From: Myroides sp. WP-1
GTDB lineage: Bacteria; Bacteroidota; Bacteroidia; Flavobacteriales; Flavobacteriaceae
Reading direction: 5' to 3'
Assembly (NCBI RefSeq): GCF_014145635.1
Contig: NZ_JACHTC010000002.1
Span: forward strand, 1-64,000
DNA length: 64,000 nt
Shown here in pieces: positions 16,679-24,861 of this stretch (position 1 is its first letter; every line of letters begins with the position of its first letter). Made by a program: the position numbers and the translations under genes. The notes under the pieces were generated by a model that saw only the letters and a program-made list of their open reading frames with translations, did no database searches and was not told where the DNA came from.

Positions 16679-18184
16679 ATGAAGATAACTGAATTTATCG
16701 CGAGATATGCTAATCATCCAATTTTATTTGTTGGTTCAGGTTTAAGCCTAAGATATTTAGAAAGCTCATTTAATTGGAATGGATTATTAGAACATATAGC
16801 ATTTAAAGTATTTGGTACAAATGAAAATTATTTAGATATAAAACACAAGCATACTTATAGGGGAATTGTTGACTATAAGAATATAGCGACAGATTTAGAA
16901 AAAGAGTTTAATGAAATTGTTTCAAGGGATAGAGATGGTGAATTGTCATTTATTAATGATCAGTTTTATCAAAATATGGAAAACGGTATTTCTATCAGTA
17001 GGTTTAAGCTGTTTATTGCAAGTTTATTTACTGATGTGAATATCTCTACTCATATGAAGGAGGAAATATCTATTTTAAAAAAAGCTAGAAAAAATATTGG
17101 ATCTGTTATAACAACAAACTATGATGGGTTGATTGAAAAAGTTTTTGAATTTAGTCCTTTAATTGGCAATGATATTCTCTTAAGTAATCCATACGGTTCA
17201 GTATACAAAATACATGGTTGTTATACACAACCTCATAGAATTGTAATTAATGCAGATGATTATGACGATTTTGATAAACGTTATGAGTTGATTCGGGCTC
17301 AGTTACTTTCTTTGTTTATTCATAATCCTATTATTTTTATCGGTTATAGTGTAAGTGATGATAATATTAGGAATATTTTAAAAACAGTATTTTCATATGT
17401 TGAAATTGATTCTCCTGAAGCTGAGAAAATTAAAAATAATTTTCTTTTAATTGAATACCAAAAGGATGAAAATAATTTAATCGTGAGTGATTATGATATA
17501 GTTTTAGATGATGGTCATACTATAAGAATTAATAAAATTAGAACAGATAATTATATAGCCATATACGAATCTATATCTGAGTTGCAGTTACCTATTACTG
17601 CTTTAGATATTAGAAAAGTTCAAAATGTCGTTAAGCAAATTTATGAAGGTTCTCATGATGAAGAAGGAAGTATTACAGTAAATATTACTGAAGATTTGGA
17701 TAGTTTAAAGAATAGTGATAAGATTTTAGCAATTGGATCAACTAAAACGATACAGTATCAATTTAATACAGCTACTGAATTATGTACAAATTATTTTAAA
17801 ATTATAGAAGAGTCAAATAAACAACTTTTAAGATTAATAGATAGGATTCAGATTACGAGTAGTCAACTTTTTCCTATACTTGGATTTTTAAAGGTGTGTC
17901 CTGATCTAAAAAAGGGGGAAGCGTTAAAAGAACAACAGATAAATAAAATAGAAGATATACGTAATAGATTAGAAAGATGTAAAATTATACATCATAGTGT
18001 TCAAGAAGTTTTAGATTCAGATAGGGTTATTCAATCACAAAAAATAAACTGTATTATATGGAATTTTATAGAAAGTAATATAAATATGGATGATATGAAA
18101 GATTATCTTTTTAATTATACACATAAAACAACAACAGAGTACAGAAAGTTATTAGTTGTTTATGATTATAAGGTAAATATCTAG
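16679..18184 (+). CDS. SIR2-like NADase-type protein coupled to the restriction-modification gene
   Basis: This 501-residue protein has an N-terminal SIR2 domain: GSG at 19-21, TTNYD at 145-149 with the asparagine expected to act on NAD, H179 (KIHGC) and GYS at 222-224. SIR2 domains in phage defence deplete NAD+. Residues about 310-501 form a helical C-terminal region I cannot assign, perhaps a sensor or partner-binding part. The three-base gap to the methyltransferase-nuclease gene indicates translational coupling and a shared function. It ends 64 bases before the tRNA gene, at the island boundary. Confidence 0.82.
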   Translation: MKITEFIARYANHPILFVGSGLSLRYLESSFNWNGLLEHIAFKVFGTNENYLDIKHKHTYRGIVDYKNIATDLEKEFNEIVSRDRDGELSFINDQFYQNMENGISISRFKLFIASLFTDVNISTHMKEEISILKKARKNIGSVITTNYDGLIEKVFEFSPLIGNDILLSNPYGSVYKIHGCYTQPHRIVINADDYDDFDKRYELIRAQLLSLFIHNPIIFIGYSVSDDNIRNILKTVFSYVEIDSPEAEKIKNNFLLIEYQKDENNLIVSDYDIVLDDGHTIRINKIRTDNYIAIYESISELQLPITALDIRKVQNVVKQIYEGSHDEEGSITVNITEDLDSLKNSDKILAIGSTKTIQYQFNTATELCTNYFKIIEESNKQLLRLIDRIQITSSQLFPILGFLKVCPDLKKGEALKEQQINKIEDIRNRLERCKIIHHSVQEVLDSDRVIQSQKINCIIWNFIESNINMDDMKDYLFNYTHKTTTEYRKLLVVYDYKVNI

Positions 18185-18185
18185 T

Positions 18186-18200
18186 CCCCTAATTAACCCC
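18186..18200. repeat. Subterminal repeat, right copy
   Basis: CCCCTAATTAACCCC lies 48 bases inside the right att copy and matches 5409-5423 in 13 of 15 positions. With the left copy it may be an arm-type integrase binding site. Confidence 0.45.
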
Positions 18201-18212
18201 CTAAAAAAAATA

Positions 18213-18242
18213 AACCCCTCACTACCAAGGTAATGAGGGGTT
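18213..18242. terminator. Bidirectional terminator between SIR2 gene and tRNAs
   Basis: AACCCCTCA pairs with TGAGGGGTT, with an inner TACC/GGTA extension. On the minus strand it is followed by TTTATTTTTTTT, so it should end the tRNA transcript. On the plus strand it can end the SIR2 operon. It lies inside the island, so the island appears to supply a replacement terminator for the tRNA locus. Confidence 0.75.
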
Positions 18243-18247
18243 CTTTT

Positions 18248-18260
18248 GTGGTCCCACCTG
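18248..18260. other. Attachment site copy within the tRNA 3' end
   Basis: This is the tRNA-side copy of the 13-bp repeat also found at 5280-5292. It covers the acceptor-stem 3' strand, the discriminator base and the first T-stem base of the tRNA on the minus strand. The insertion leaves the tRNA intact. Confidence 0.8.
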
Positions 18261-18322
18261 GGCTCGAACCAGGGACTTACTGATTATGAGTCAGTTACTC
18301 TAACCAACTGAGTTATAGGACC
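18249..18322 (-). tRNA. tRNA with CAU anticodon (elongator Met or Ile2), island-proximal copy
   Basis: The 74-base cloverleaf has acceptor strands GGTCCTA and TGGGACC, discriminator A, T-arm CCTGG-TTCGAGC-CCAGG and anticodon CAT (plus-strand 18286-18288). The CCA end is not encoded. It is not an initiator, since the first pair is G-C. The C-G pairs at 4-69 and 5-68 would also suit the lysidine-modified isoleucine tRNA, so Met and Ile2 cannot be separated by eye. The 3' end doubles as the island attachment site. Confidence 0.93.
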
Positions 18323-18349
18323 GCTCATTTTGAGCGAAAAATTTCGTGG

Positions 18350-18423
18350 TGGTCCCACCTGGGCTCGAACCAGGGACTTGCTGATTATGAGTCAGCTACT
18401 CTAACCAGCTGAGTTATAGGACC
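18350..18423 (-). tRNA. tRNA with CAU anticodon (elongator Met or Ile2), second copy
   Basis: This copy lies 27 bases from the first and differs at three positions. Two of them form a compensated pair at the top of the anticodon stem (A-U in the first copy, G-C here); the third is in the D-loop (CAGCTGG instead of CAGTTGG). Anticodon CAT is at plus-strand 18387-18389. The two are probably processed from one transcript starting just upstream. Confidence 0.93.
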
Positions 18424-18447
18424 AGTCAAATTGACGATTAGTGGATG

Positions 18448-18478
18448 CAATATTACAGCGTAATATTGGTTTTTGCAA
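18448..18478 (-). promoter_or_regulatory. Candidate promoter of the tRNA pair
   Basis: On the minus strand TTG (18478-18476) is followed after 20 bases by TAATATTG (18455-18448), one base from the Bacteroidetes TAnnTTTG consensus. The second tRNA begins 25 bases further. The box sits in a perfect palindrome CAATATTAC-AGC-GTAATATTG (18448-18468). The rest of 18479-18742 shows nothing recognisable. Confidence 0.45.
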
Positions 18479-18742
18479 GAAATAAAACTAAAAAATGATT
18501 ATTTGACCCGTCTCAATTCCCTAACTGCTAACCGATAATCCATAACTTTTTCGTTCTCAGTCTCTTTTTGCTACTCTCTTTTATTTTTTGCTATTTTCAA
18601 GCAGAAGAGAGCAGTAAAATAATCCGTGAAGATCACCTTAAAACCCCTTCTTTTTTCAGTTGTAGACTTCTTGTGAACCAGCGATCTACATTCTTCCTAA
18701 AATATAAAAAAAATGATATCCAAAAAATTGTATTTTTGCAGC

Positions 18743-19135
18743 ATGGAGACAAATAGACAAAAGAAGATGGGTGCGCTTCTGCAAAGTGACCTCGTAGATA
18801 TATTACAAGGAGAAGTGCGCAAGAACGGAATAAGCAATTTGATTATTTCAGTTTCTAAAGTACACATTACCTCAGATTTATCAATCGCAAAAGTGTTTTT
18901 GAGCATCTTTCCTGCTGAACGTGGAGGAGAATTATTGAAAGCAATTCAGTCGAATGCACCACTAATTAAGCACGACTTAGCACAACGCGTAAAAAATCAA
19001 TTGCGCAAGGTGCCAGATTTGATGTTCTATGTAGACGATAGTTTGGAGTATATCGATCAAATTGACAAAGCATTAAAAGGGGATGAAAACCCAATTGCCA
19101 ATCCTGATTTATTAGCGAAGAGAAAGAAAAAATAA
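18743..19135 (+). CDS. rbfA: 30S ribosome-binding factor A
   Basis: The chosen start METNRQKK gives 130 residues and matches the usual flavobacterial start; an upstream ATG at 18713 would add ten unlikely residues. RbfA is a KH-fold factor binding the 30S subunit during 16S rRNA maturation and cold adaptation. Family features seen are LQSDLVDILQGEVRKNGISNL, the SDLSIAKVFLSIFP strand and KHDLAQRVKNQLRKVPDLMFYVDDSLEYIDQID. A TATTTTTG promoter-like box lies at 18731-18738, leaving almost no leader. The permease gene starts four bases after its stop. Confidence 0.93.
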   Translation: METNRQKKMGALLQSDLVDILQGEVRKNGISNLIISVSKVHITSDLSIAKVFLSIFPAERGGELLKAIQSNAPLIKHDLAQRVKNQLRKVPDLMFYVDDSLEYIDQIDKALKGDENPIANPDLLAKRKKK

Positions 19136-19139
19136 ACCG

Positions 19140-20345
19140 GTGAAGATAGCCTTTTACATAGCCAAACGCTACGCTTTTAGTAAAAGCAAGAGCAAAGCAA
19201 TTAACGTCATTACGGCGATTGCCTCTATAGGTATTGTCGTGAGTGCTATGGCGATGTTAATTGTATTAGCTGTGTTTAGTGGTCTTCGTACGTTTAGTTT
19301 GTCCTTTACGAATGAACTCGATCCTGCTTTAAAGGCGTTTAGTCAGCAGGGGAAAACGTTTGTTGTATCGGATGCACAATATGAAAAATTAAAGCAATCC
19401 CAATTGTTTTCGGGAGTTGCTCGTGTAGTAGAAGACCGTTTGCTTTTTACCTATAATGAAAAGCAAACCGTTGCTATACTCAAAGGGGTAGACGACGATT
19501 TTCCAAAAGTGAGTCAGTTTCCCGAAAAAGTAGAATTAGGACAGTGGATTGCGCCCGATTCGGATGAAATCGTAGCGGGAATAGGGATGGCTTATCTCCT
19601 TTCTATGGGGTTGTTTGATATTGAACACAGCCTTCAAGCCCTTTCTATTAAACCAGGAGAAGGTGTAGTTAGTAACCCAGAAGACGCCTTTATACGTACC
19701 TATTTACATCCTGTGGGAATTTATTCTTCTCGCAATGAAGATGTAGATAGTAAATACGTTTTTTGTAATGTTGATCTAGCACAGCATTTACTCAGTCTCT
19801 CCGAAAAAGAATACACCAATATAGAATTTGCCCTAAACAAAGGTGTGAGCGAAAAACAAGCCGTTGCTTTTATTTACGAAGTACTCGGTGATACAGTTGT
19901 TTTAAAAAATCGAATTCAAATGAATGATAGCTTGTATCGCATGTTGAATACCGAAAATGCTGTGGTTTATTTTATCTTTTTATTGGTGGTAATTATCGCG
20001 TTGTTTAACTTAGTTGGAGCTTTATTGATGATTATCCTCGAAAAGAAGATGAACATTAAAACCCTGAATGATTTAGGAGTTTCTCTCAAACAACTCAAGC
20101 GCATTTTCTTGTTACAAGGGATGATTATTAGTACAGTTGGTGGTATTGTTGGTATTGTTTTGGGTATAATCTGTATCTTAATTCAAGAGTATTTTGGGGT
20201 AATCCTCATTCGCCCTGGATTTCCTTATCCTGTAGAATTTAATATCAGCGACGTATTTGTTGTGTTTTTCTCCATTTTTATTTTGGGATTTATTGCTTCT
20301 TATATCGCTTCAACACGTGTGAATAAAAAATATTTACACGATTAA
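19140..20345 (+). CDS. LolC/LolE-like ABC transporter permease (FtsX fold)
   Basis: This 401-residue inner-membrane protein has the FtsX/MacB permease layout: one N-terminal membrane helix (about 20-48, INVITAIASIGIVVSAMAMLIVLAVFSG), a large periplasmic domain to about residue 270, then three helices near 277-300, 322-348 and 372-395. It resembles LolC/LolE, which release lipoproteins for transport to the outer membrane. The start is GTG, four bases after rbfA, the usual flavobacterial pairing. The cognate ATPase is not in the window. Confidence 0.85.
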   Translation: MKIAFYIAKRYAFSKSKSKAINVITAIASIGIVVSAMAMLIVLAVFSGLRTFSLSFTNELDPALKAFSQQGKTFVVSDAQYEKLKQSQLFSGVARVVEDRLLFTYNEKQTVAILKGVDDDFPKVSQFPEKVELGQWIAPDSDEIVAGIGMAYLLSMGLFDIEHSLQALSIKPGEGVVSNPEDAFIRTYLHPVGIYSSRNEDVDSKYVFCNVDLAQHLLSLSEKEYTNIEFALNKGVSEKQAVAFIYEVLGDTVVLKNRIQMNDSLYRMLNTENAVVYFIFLLVVIIALFNLVGALLMIILEKKMNIKTLNDLGVSLKQLKRIFLLQGMIISTVGGIVGIVLGIICILIQEYFGVILIRPGFPYPVEFNISDVFVVFFSIFILGFIASYIASTRVNKKYLHD

Positions 20346-20500
20346 TTGATAAATAATATTTCTTTTTTTAGAGATTTAAAGTCTTTAAACCTTTGCGGTT
20401 ACACGTTTTTATTCCTTTTTTATTTTCCCTATAAATAGGGATTTTTCCTTTTCGAGGATACACTTTTTTATAATTAACAAATTATATCAATAGCGTTTCT

Positions 20501-20508
20501 TAAATTTG
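20501..20508 (+). promoter_or_regulatory. Candidate -7 box before the Sel1/Hsp90 operon
   Basis: TAAATTTG fits TAnnTTTG and lies 61 bases before the Sel1-repeat gene. A clear -33 TTG at the right spacing is not visible, so this is only a candidate. The 223-base gap otherwise holds a short dyad-like AT-rich stretch. Confidence 0.35.
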
Positions 20509-20568
20509 TGTTTGCTTGGATAAAATCCAACACAACAAAAAATTGTTTTAATAGAAAAAGAAAAAATT

Positions 20569-23082
20569 ATGGGCGAGTTTAATGTAAGATACTTGAGCTA
20601 CATCAGCGAATTTGCAAACGGACAAGAAAGCTTGAGCGAAGCTGCACAAGCGTATTTTGAAGGTAATGATTATGCAGATCCAATCCGATGGTTTAAAGCA
20701 CACGCACTTTGTATGTTGGCTTTACAAACAGGAAAAGAAGGCGAAGTATTCCAGCAGTTATACGAACAAATTAATGAAGAGTCAAATCGAGAGCGCAGTA
20801 GTTTTTATTTGAATGATAAGGATTATGCATTGTGGTTTGACGATGTCGTTTTATTAAATCAACTTTTTATTGATAAAGGGTATGCAAAGGCTTATACCTT
20901 TATGCATGAATTGTACATGAATGCGCGTTATGGGTTTAAGGACGACGAGAAAGCTACCGCTTTTTTAAAGCAAGGCTATGATGCAGGTGACCCAACAGCT
21001 AAAGCATTTGTTGGATATAATTTATACTATGGCAGTCAAGGTTATGAACAAGATCAAGAGAAGGGGATGGAATTTATCCGCTCTTCTTATGCGCCAGGGA
21101 ATCGCGTAGCACCTTTATTTGCTTTGAATATTGAATTCCGCGCTTGTGAATCAGCAGAAGAAGGAAAAGCAGTTTTAGACAAATACCACGAATTAATTCA
21201 CGTAGAAAAACGCGGGTTATATGTCTTAGCGGATTATTATTTAAGAGAAGGTGAAGACGAAAAAGCAGCAGAAACTTTTTTAGAAGGTATCAAAAACAAT
21301 AGCGGATATTGTAATTATATGATGGGATTGATGATTTGCAATACGCGTTTCGCTCCATTGGGGTATGAAATTGCACAAGGGGTTCCCTATTTGCAAATGG
21401 GCTTTGAACACGGAATCGCTTATGCTGGTTTCGTACAAGGATATTACTATTTGTATCCTGCAGATCAAAGTGAACCACAATTTGAAAAAGCCATTCAAAC
21501 TTTAGAAAAAGCAGCTTTATATTGCTCGAATGAAGCACTATTGGAATTGGCAATCCTGTACTTGTATCACAACGAGTATAAAAATATTGAAAAAGCCTTG
21601 GTGTATCTTGATCGCGCAATCGCAGGTAAATCGACGCGAGCGATGAATGAAAAAGCAGTGGCGTTATTAGAACATCAAGAAATTGAACAAAACCCAGCAG
21701 AAGCACACGCACTTTTACTAGAAGCGATGGAGTTAGGTGATGATTATGCACCTTATCGCTTGGGGTATGGATATCAATTCGGTGAGTTTGGTACAGAAGA
21801 GGAGTATAACAAGTGTATTGAATTTTACGAATTAGCTGCTGAACGAAATAATGGATTAGGAATTGAATATGCAGGAAGATACCACCGTTATAATGAAAAT
21901 CCTGATTTAGATAAAGCCGTTGCTTTCTATGAGAAAGGATTGGAATTATACAATTCGAATTATTGTAAGGTAGAATTAGCTATGATGCTAGAGCGCGGAT
22001 ATGGTTTAGAAGCTGATCCTGTAAAAGCAGAGCAGTATTACTTAGAAGCATTAGAGAATAATTATCCTTTTGCGGCTGTACGCGTAGGATACTTATATGA
22101 AGATGGTTTGTTAGGCGAGGTAGATGCGGAAAAAGCGAGAACGTACTTCGAAATGGCAGCAAATGCTGATTTAGCAGAAGGAATTTATCAATTTGCACGT
22201 TGCAACCGTTATGGAATTGGCGGAGAAGAGAATCGCGCTTTAGCGTTTGAACTATTCGAAAAAGCATTGGAATACGGGTATAACGACGCGAATGTTGATT
22301 TAGCTTTAGCTCATGAAGAAGGCGCTGGTGGCATTGAAGAAAATCCTGAAAAAGCAGTCGAGTACATGACCGCTGCCGCTGAAATTGGCTTTGGTTATGC
22401 ACAATATAAATTAGGTACTTATTACCTCTATGCTTACGGAATAGAGAAAGATTTAGACCTGGCAAAGTATTGGCTAGAAAAAGCAAAAGACAATGGATCT
22501 GCTTTGGCAATGCTTACTTTAGGTGATTTCTATTTGTACGGATACGAGGAAGATCAGCCATATGATTTAGCTTTCCCTTACTATGAAGAAGCAGAACAAC
22601 AAGGCTATGTTTCGGAAGGATTGGGAATCTGTTATCAATTTGCTATTGGAGTTGAACGCGATGATAAAAAAGCGTTCCATTACTATAAAATTGCCGTAGA
22701 ACGCGGATATGATGCCGCTTATTTCCGCTTGGGAATGTGCTACTATTACGCTATCGGCACAGAAAAAGATTATGTAGAAGCGATGTACTATTTAAGAGCA
22801 GTTGCAGATCGCGGTCACTTAGAGGCGTCTTCTTATGTTGGAATTATGTTGGTTAAAGGAGAAGGTGTGGCACAAGAAGCAGTTGAAGGTGTAAGTTACC
22901 TGGAAAAAGCAGCGAACAATGGATTTGACATGGCGCAATACGAATTAGGTAATTGTTATTTAAAAGGAGAAGGTGTAGAGCAAAACGATGAAATCGCTTT
23001 ACATTGGTACCAACAAGCGGCAGAAAATGGAAATGAAGACGCACAAAAAATTGTTGGTGGTCCAAGAAAAAGAAGAAGATAA
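20569..23082 (+). CDS. Large Sel1-repeat (TPR-like) protein, first gene of the Hsp90 operon
   Basis: This 837-residue protein is built almost entirely of Sel1-like repeats of about 36 residues (patterns such as A..LG..Y..G.G...D..KA..YY..AAE.G), roughly twenty copies. There is no signal peptide, so it is probably a cytoplasmic scaffold. It is acidic, ending in the basic tail RKRRR. Its stop overlaps the Hsp90 start by one base (TAATG), so the two are translationally coupled. A co-chaperone or client-adaptor role is inferred. Confidence 0.85.
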   Translation: MGEFNVRYLSYISEFANGQESLSEAAQAYFEGNDYADPIRWFKAHALCMLALQTGKEGEVFQQLYEQINEESNRERSSFYLNDKDYALWFDDVVLLNQLFIDKGYAKAYTFMHELYMNARYGFKDDEKATAFLKQGYDAGDPTAKAFVGYNLYYGSQGYEQDQEKGMEFIRSSYAPGNRVAPLFALNIEFRACESAEEGKAVLDKYHELIHVEKRGLYVLADYYLREGEDEKAAETFLEGIKNNSGYCNYMMGLMICNTRFAPLGYEIAQGVPYLQMGFEHGIAYAGFVQGYYYLYPADQSEPQFEKAIQTLEKAALYCSNEALLELAILYLYHNEYKNIEKALVYLDRAIAGKSTRAMNEKAVALLEHQEIEQNPAEAHALLLEAMELGDDYAPYRLGYGYQFGEFGTEEEYNKCIEFYELAAERNNGLGIEYAGRYHRYNENPDLDKAVAFYEKGLELYNSNYCKVELAMMLERGYGLEADPVKAEQYYLEALENNYPFAAVRVGYLYEDGLLGEVDAEKARTYFEMAANADLAEGIYQFARCNRYGIGGEENRALAFELFEKALEYGYNDANVDLALAHEEGAGGIEENPEKAVEYMTAAAEIGFGYAQYKLGTYYLYAYGIEKDLDLAKYWLEKAKDNGSALAMLTLGDFYLYGYEEDQPYDLAFPYYEEAEQQGYVSEGLGICYQFAIGVERDDKKAFHYYKIAVERGYDAAYFRLGMCYYYAIGTEKDYVEAMYYLRAVADRGHLEASSYVGIMLVKGEGVAQEAVEGVSYLEKAANNGFDMAQYELGNCYLKGEGVEQNDEIALHWYQQAAENGNEDAQKIVGGPRKRRR

Positions 23083-24860
23083 TGGACAATAAAAAGAATT
23101 ATCAGTTCCAAGTGAATATGAAGGGAATGATAGAGCTGTTGAGTGAGCATATTTATAGCTCACCAACGGTTTTCATTCGAGAATTACTCCAAAATGGAGT
23201 AGATGCTGTTACAGTAAGAAAGGGAATTGATGAGCGTTTTCAGGGTAAAATAACCCTGTTTTTTGATAGTGATCAGTTGATTTTTCAAGATAATGGCGTG
23301 GGATTAACCCTTGACGACATGCATCAGTTCTTATCCGTAATAGGACAAAGTTCTAAGCGAGGTGAATTGGCAGAAAAAGACCTTATTGGTCGTTTTGGAA
23401 TCGGTTTGCTTTCTTGTTTGGTGGTTTCGGAAGAAATTGTTGTGGAGTCGCGCTCTTTGTATAAAGAAGAATCTGTGCGTTGGACTGGACGTGCAGACGG
23501 AACGTATGAAGTGGAAATGATTGATCTACTTCCAGAGGTTGGAACACGCGTTATTCTACAAGCGAAAAAGAATTGGAAATCCCTTTTCAAAAAAGAAGAA
23601 GTGAAACAAAATGTACTCTTTTACGGAAGTGCATTGCCAATTGAAATTAAATTTATTGAACAAGGGGAGGAAGAAATTGTATCTGATGGAAATCCCATTT
23701 GGCTAGATCCCAATGCGAGTAAGGAAGCCTTACTAGCCTACGGAAAGGATGTGTTTAAAACAAAGTTTTTGGATGTATTCCCAATCTCTTCTGAGGCAGG
23801 GGATATTCAAGGTGTTGCTTTTGTTATTCCCAATAAAGTAAATGCCTCAACCTCTAAAGAACACAAAATATTCTTGAAACGCATGTATTTATGCGATCAA
23901 GCGACAAATTTATTACCCGAATGGACTTCTTTTGTTCGTTGTGTTATTAATTCTAATGGATTACAACCAACAGCATCTCGTGAGTCATTGATGAATAACG
24001 CTCTGTTGACTGAAGCGAAAAAAGAATTGACTACGTGTTTTAAAGATTATCTGAAACTCCTATCTGTTTCCGATCTCGATAAATTGGAACACATCATTTC
24101 TATTCACCATTTATTTATTAAATCTCTAGCAGCATCAGATAATGAAATATTAAAATTATTTGAAGACTATTTGCCTTTTGAAACCAATCAAGGCATGTTG
24201 TTGTTTAGAGATATTCGAGTGAATTATGGTGCGATATACTATACGCCTTCACTTGATGATTTTAGACAAATTCGACGTATTGCAGGATCACAAAAAAAAT
24301 TGGTAATCAATGCGGCATATAGTTACGAAGCAGATTTAATTCAAAAAATAAAAGCGAGTAATCCGACTTTGAAAATTGAATTGATCAAACCCAATGACGT
24401 GTTGGATAGTTTTGAAGCAGCGTCAATTACTGATGATAGCATCGATTTATTTATTGAAAAAGCCAATAAAATTTTAAAACAGCACTATTGCAAAGCAGAA
24501 GTAAAGCGATTTGAACCTCAGGATACTACAGCAATTTACATTGCAAACGAAGAAGCATTGAACAGTAAGAGCATGCAAAATCTATCGCAGAGTTCGAATC
24601 CATTTGCTGCAGCATTGGGGCATTTTAAAAAACAGGAAGAAGTTTTGCCAACCTTGTGCTTCAATCAACAAAATGATTTAGTGGCTAAGCTGTTGGTTAT
24701 TAAGGATCCAGAGTTGTTTGAAGCCTTGATCAATGTGTTGTATGTTCAGGCTTTGATGTTAGGTGGATATACGATCAATAAACAAGAAATGGATATTTTC
24801 AATCACGCCCTTTACCAATTCGTGATTTTGGGAATGACTAATTTTTTACCAGAGTTCTAA
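23082..24860 (+). CDS. Divergent Hsp90/HtpG-family chaperone
   Basis: This 592-residue GHKL ATPase has the Hsp90 signatures: FIRELLQNGVDA (E34, N38), DNGVG at 70-74, GQSSKRGE at 88-95, GRFGIG at 103-108, and in the middle domain VRCVINSNGLQPTASRESL with the catalytic-loop arginine at R300. The nucleotide site therefore looks intact. It is shorter than E. coli HtpG (624) and diverges strongly after residue 330, with no MEEVD tail. Flanking Sel1 and TPR-like genes are coupled to it. It is probably a specialised second Hsp90 rather than the housekeeping HtpG. Confidence 0.88.
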   Translation: MDNKKNYQFQVNMKGMIELLSEHIYSSPTVFIRELLQNGVDAVTVRKGIDERFQGKITLFFDSDQLIFQDNGVGLTLDDMHQFLSVIGQSSKRGELAEKDLIGRFGIGLLSCLVVSEEIVVESRSLYKEESVRWTGRADGTYEVEMIDLLPEVGTRVILQAKKNWKSLFKKEEVKQNVLFYGSALPIEIKFIEQGEEEIVSDGNPIWLDPNASKEALLAYGKDVFKTKFLDVFPISSEAGDIQGVAFVIPNKVNASTSKEHKIFLKRMYLCDQATNLLPEWTSFVRCVINSNGLQPTASRESLMNNALLTEAKKELTTCFKDYLKLLSVSDLDKLEHIISIHHLFIKSLAASDNEILKLFEDYLPFETNQGMLLFRDIRVNYGAIYYTPSLDDFRQIRRIAGSQKKLVINAAYSYEADLIQKIKASNPTLKIELIKPNDVLDSFEAASITDDSIDLFIEKANKILKQHYCKAEVKRFEPQDTTAIYIANEEALNSKSMQNLSQSSNPFAAALGHFKKQEEVLPTLCFNQQNDLVAKLLVIKDPELFEALINVLYVQALMLGGYTINKQEMDIFNHALYQFVILGMTNFLPEF

Positions 24861-24861
24861 A

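Noticed and set aside
18568..18756. Plus-strand frame before rbfA
   Set aside because: No family resemblance; it overlaps the rbfA start and promoter-like box.
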